Shown here: one piece after another, positions 62,576 through 64,000 of the stretch
Numbering within the stretch: the first letter of the stretch is position 1
How the letters are laid out: every line of letters begins with the position of its first letter
Assembly: GCF_019443985.1 (NCBI RefSeq)
Contig: NZ_CP049303.1
Location: forward strand, 806,001 to 870,000
Direction of reading: 5' to 3'
DNA from: Liquorilactobacillus hordei DSM 19519
Lineage (GTDB): Bacteria; Bacillota; Bacilli; Lactobacillales; Lactobacillaceae
DNA: 64,000 nt
Translations under genes and position numbers: made by a program
Notes under the pieces: generated by a model
The model's input: the letters and a program-made list of their open reading frames with translations, nothing else
What the model was told of the DNA's origin: nothing
Database searches by the model: none

Positions 62576-63520
62576 ATGGAAGTTTTTGAGCACAGTATTT
62601 CTGGTGTGCTAGTAATATTAGTGATGATAGTATTAGGGTACATTTTGGCAGAACGCGGCTGGTTTGGCGAAAACTCAACTAAATTAATTGCTAGATTAGT
62701 GACGCAAATCGCATTACCATGTTATATGGTATCAACGATTACGATGAGGTTTAACGCCAATGACTTGTCTAAAATGTTGCCAGATTTGAGATTTCCAGTC
62801 ATTTCAATGGTTATATTGATGGCACTCGCATTTGCAATTGTAAAGGTATTTAGGATCCGTAAAAGTCACGCGGGCCTTTTTTCATCAATGTTTTTTAATT
62901 CGAATACAGTTTTTGTGGGTTTGCCAATTAATCAGGCTCTTTTTGGTGATGATAGTATACCTTACGTATTAATCTATTATATGGCAAATACTACAATTTT
63001 TTGGACGTTGGGTACATACTTAATTCAACGAGATGGTGGATTAAAAACGCAATTAGATTGGAAAAAAACAGTAGGCAAAATTTTTTCTCCACCACTCATG
63101 GGATTTATCGTGGGTGTTATTTTGGTTTTATTAAAAGCAAAATTGCCACTATTTATAAAATCTGATTTGGATTATATTGGTAATTTAACTGTACCACTCT
63201 CAATGTTATTTATCGGAATCTCAGTCTCACATGCGGGGCTTAATCACCTTGCGCTGCACAAAGATAATCTATTGGTATTAATGGGACGTTTTTTGTGTGC
63301 ACCTGCATTGATGTTCGTGCTTGTTATGCCAGCAGATATGCCCGTTTTGATGAAGCAGGTTTTTATTCTTCAATCGGCTATGCCAGTGATGACAAACGCA
63401 CCAGTTGTCGCGAATTTGTATGGCGCAGATTCTGATTATGCTGCGGTGATGGTTACAGAAACAACGCTAATCTCACTTGCGGTTGTTCCGATTTTAATGT
63501 TAGTAACGCAAAGTATTTAA
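62576..63520 (+). CDS. auxin efflux carrier (AEC) family transporter
   Basis: This 314-residue protein has about ten hydrophobic segments in the AEC fold. Lactic acid bacterial members include malate permeases such as MleP, but no malolactic gene is nearby, so the substrate is open. SSMFFNSNTVFVGLPINQALFG matches the crossover region with conserved Asn and Pro, and QSAMPVMTNAPVVANLYG its C-terminal counterpart. AAAGAGATGAGA serves ATG 62576; the longer frame from 62534 adds a charged, non-homologous start. It lies 14 bases before the next transporter gene. Confidence 0.87.
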   Translation: MEVFEHSISGVLVILVMIVLGYILAERGWFGENSTKLIARLVTQIALPCYMVSTITMRFNANDLSKMLPDLRFPVISMVILMALAFAIVKVFRIRKSHAGLFSSMFFNSNTVFVGLPINQALFGDDSIPYVLIYYMANTTIFWTLGTYLIQRDGGLKTQLDWKKTVGKIFSPPLMGFIVGVILVLLKAKLPLFIKSDLDYIGNLTVPLSMLFIGISVSHAGLNHLALHKDNLLVLMGRFLCAPALMFVLVMPADMPVLMKQVFILQSAMPVMTNAPVVANLYGADSDYAAVMVTETTLISLAVVPILMLVTQSI

Positions 63521-63534
63521 AAAGAAGGGTAATT

Positions 63535-64000
63535 GTGAAAAAAACAATAATTTATGTGTTAATATCAACTTTTATGTTCAGTTCAATGGAAATAGCATTG
63601 AAGGTTGCCGGTGCTACTTTTAATCCAATTCAATTAAATCTTATCCGCTTTTTTATAGGCGCACTGGTGTTACTGCCGTTTGCGAATAAAGCTCTGAACG
63701 CAGATCAAAGAAAATTGGGGAAGGATGATTGGTACTTATTTTTTCTCACAGGTTTTCTTTGTGTAATTGTCAGTATGTCACTTTTCCAATTGGCAGTTGT
63801 GGCAACCAAGGCTTCTACCGTTGCGGTTTTATTCAGTTGTAACCCTGTATTTGCTTTAATATTTGCATTTATTATTCTACGAGAACGTTTAGGAAGAGCA
63901 AACCTGATTGCTGTAGTGATATCTATTTTAGGATTGATTGTAATTATCGATCCACTTCATCTTACTAGACCAGTTGGAATTATTTTGGGTGTTTTAGCAG
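63535..64000 (+). CDS. EamA/DMT-family transporter (5' part, cut by window end)
   Basis: A GTG start with AGAAGGG upstream opens a frame that continues to the window edge (155 codons seen). The protein has the EamA pattern: a first span with IYVLISTFMFSSMEIALK, FNPIQLNLIRFFIGALVLLPF, then VVATKASTVAVLFSCNPVFALIFAFIILRERLG with the conserved Glu-Arg. At least five membrane segments are visible of an expected ten. It is probably co-transcribed with the AEC gene. Substrate unknown. Confidence 0.85.
   Translation, partial: MKKTIIYVLISTFMFSSMEIALKVAGATFNPIQLNLIRFFIGALVLLPFANKALNADQRKLGKDDWYLFFLTGFLCVIVSMSLFQLAVVATKASTVAVLFSCNPVFALIFAFIILRERLGRANLIAVVISILGLIVIIDPLHLTRPVGIILGVLA

Overview
The window looks like the chromosome of a low-GC lactic acid bacterium of the family Lactobacillaceae. 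The support is the A+T-rich Firmicute gene content, strong AGGAGG-type ribosome binding sites, delta subunit rpoE next to pyrG, murA-rho-rpmE2, acpS-alr-mazEF, the pth-mfd-rqcP-divIC-yabR-tilS-hpt-ftsH-hslO-lysS-rRNA order, an L-lactate dehydrogenase, and IS3, ISL3 and IS1182 elements of lactobacillar type. I cannot name a genus with confidence from sequence alone.

Layout. 1-2.5 kb: end of an unknown gene, a small unknown gene, an HD-domain phosphohydrolase (-) and a DUF1934 protein. 2.5-9.8 kb: rpoE, pyrG with a CTP-sensing attenuator leader, an IS3 element inserted in the pyrG terminator, murA (active-site Cys replaced by Asp), rho (apparently with an ACG start) and rpmE2. 9.8-15 kb: purine permease behind PurR-like boxes, a 45-residue minus-strand gene, a GNAT enzyme, a structured RNA candidate, lemA-htpX and an unknown 262-residue gene. 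15-22 kb: murF, cshA (its terminator split by an ISL3 element), acpS, alr and a mazEF-type module. 22-24 kb (-): CBS protein and ldh. 24-38 kb: housekeeping run pth, mfd, flippase, rqcP, divIC, yabR, tilS, hpt, ftsH, hslO, lysS. 38-47.4 kb: IS1182 copy 1, a complete 16S-23S-5S operon, tRNA-Glu and tRNA-Thr, dtpT, tRNA-Tyr and tRNA-Gln. 47.5-58 kb: proC-nagA-nagR behind a NagR-like operator, a second IS3 element, tagA (-), pncB-nadE, tex, sprT-like and tRNA-Leu. 58-64 kb: fabH, IS1182 copy 2, an LCP-family cell-wall ligase (-), an AEC transporter and the start of a DMT transporter.

Most genes are ordinary core functions: wall synthesis (murA, murF, alr, flippase, tagA, LCP, divIC), translation and RNA (rRNA, tRNAs, lysS, tilS, rqcP, yabR, cshA, rho), nucleotide and NAD supply (pyrG, hpt, purine permease, pncB, nadE) and quality control (ftsH, htpX, hslO). 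The accessory signal lies between genes. There are five insertion sequences, two of them demonstrably in the loops of intrinsic terminators and two more between inverted flanking arms. There is also a degenerate intergenic repeat family with at least five copies, some ending in a terminator hairpin. No prophage, CRISPR array, restriction or defence island was seen. Apart from the orphan RNA candidate at about 12.25-12.45 kb and the repeat family, I found no convincing undescribed multi-gene system.
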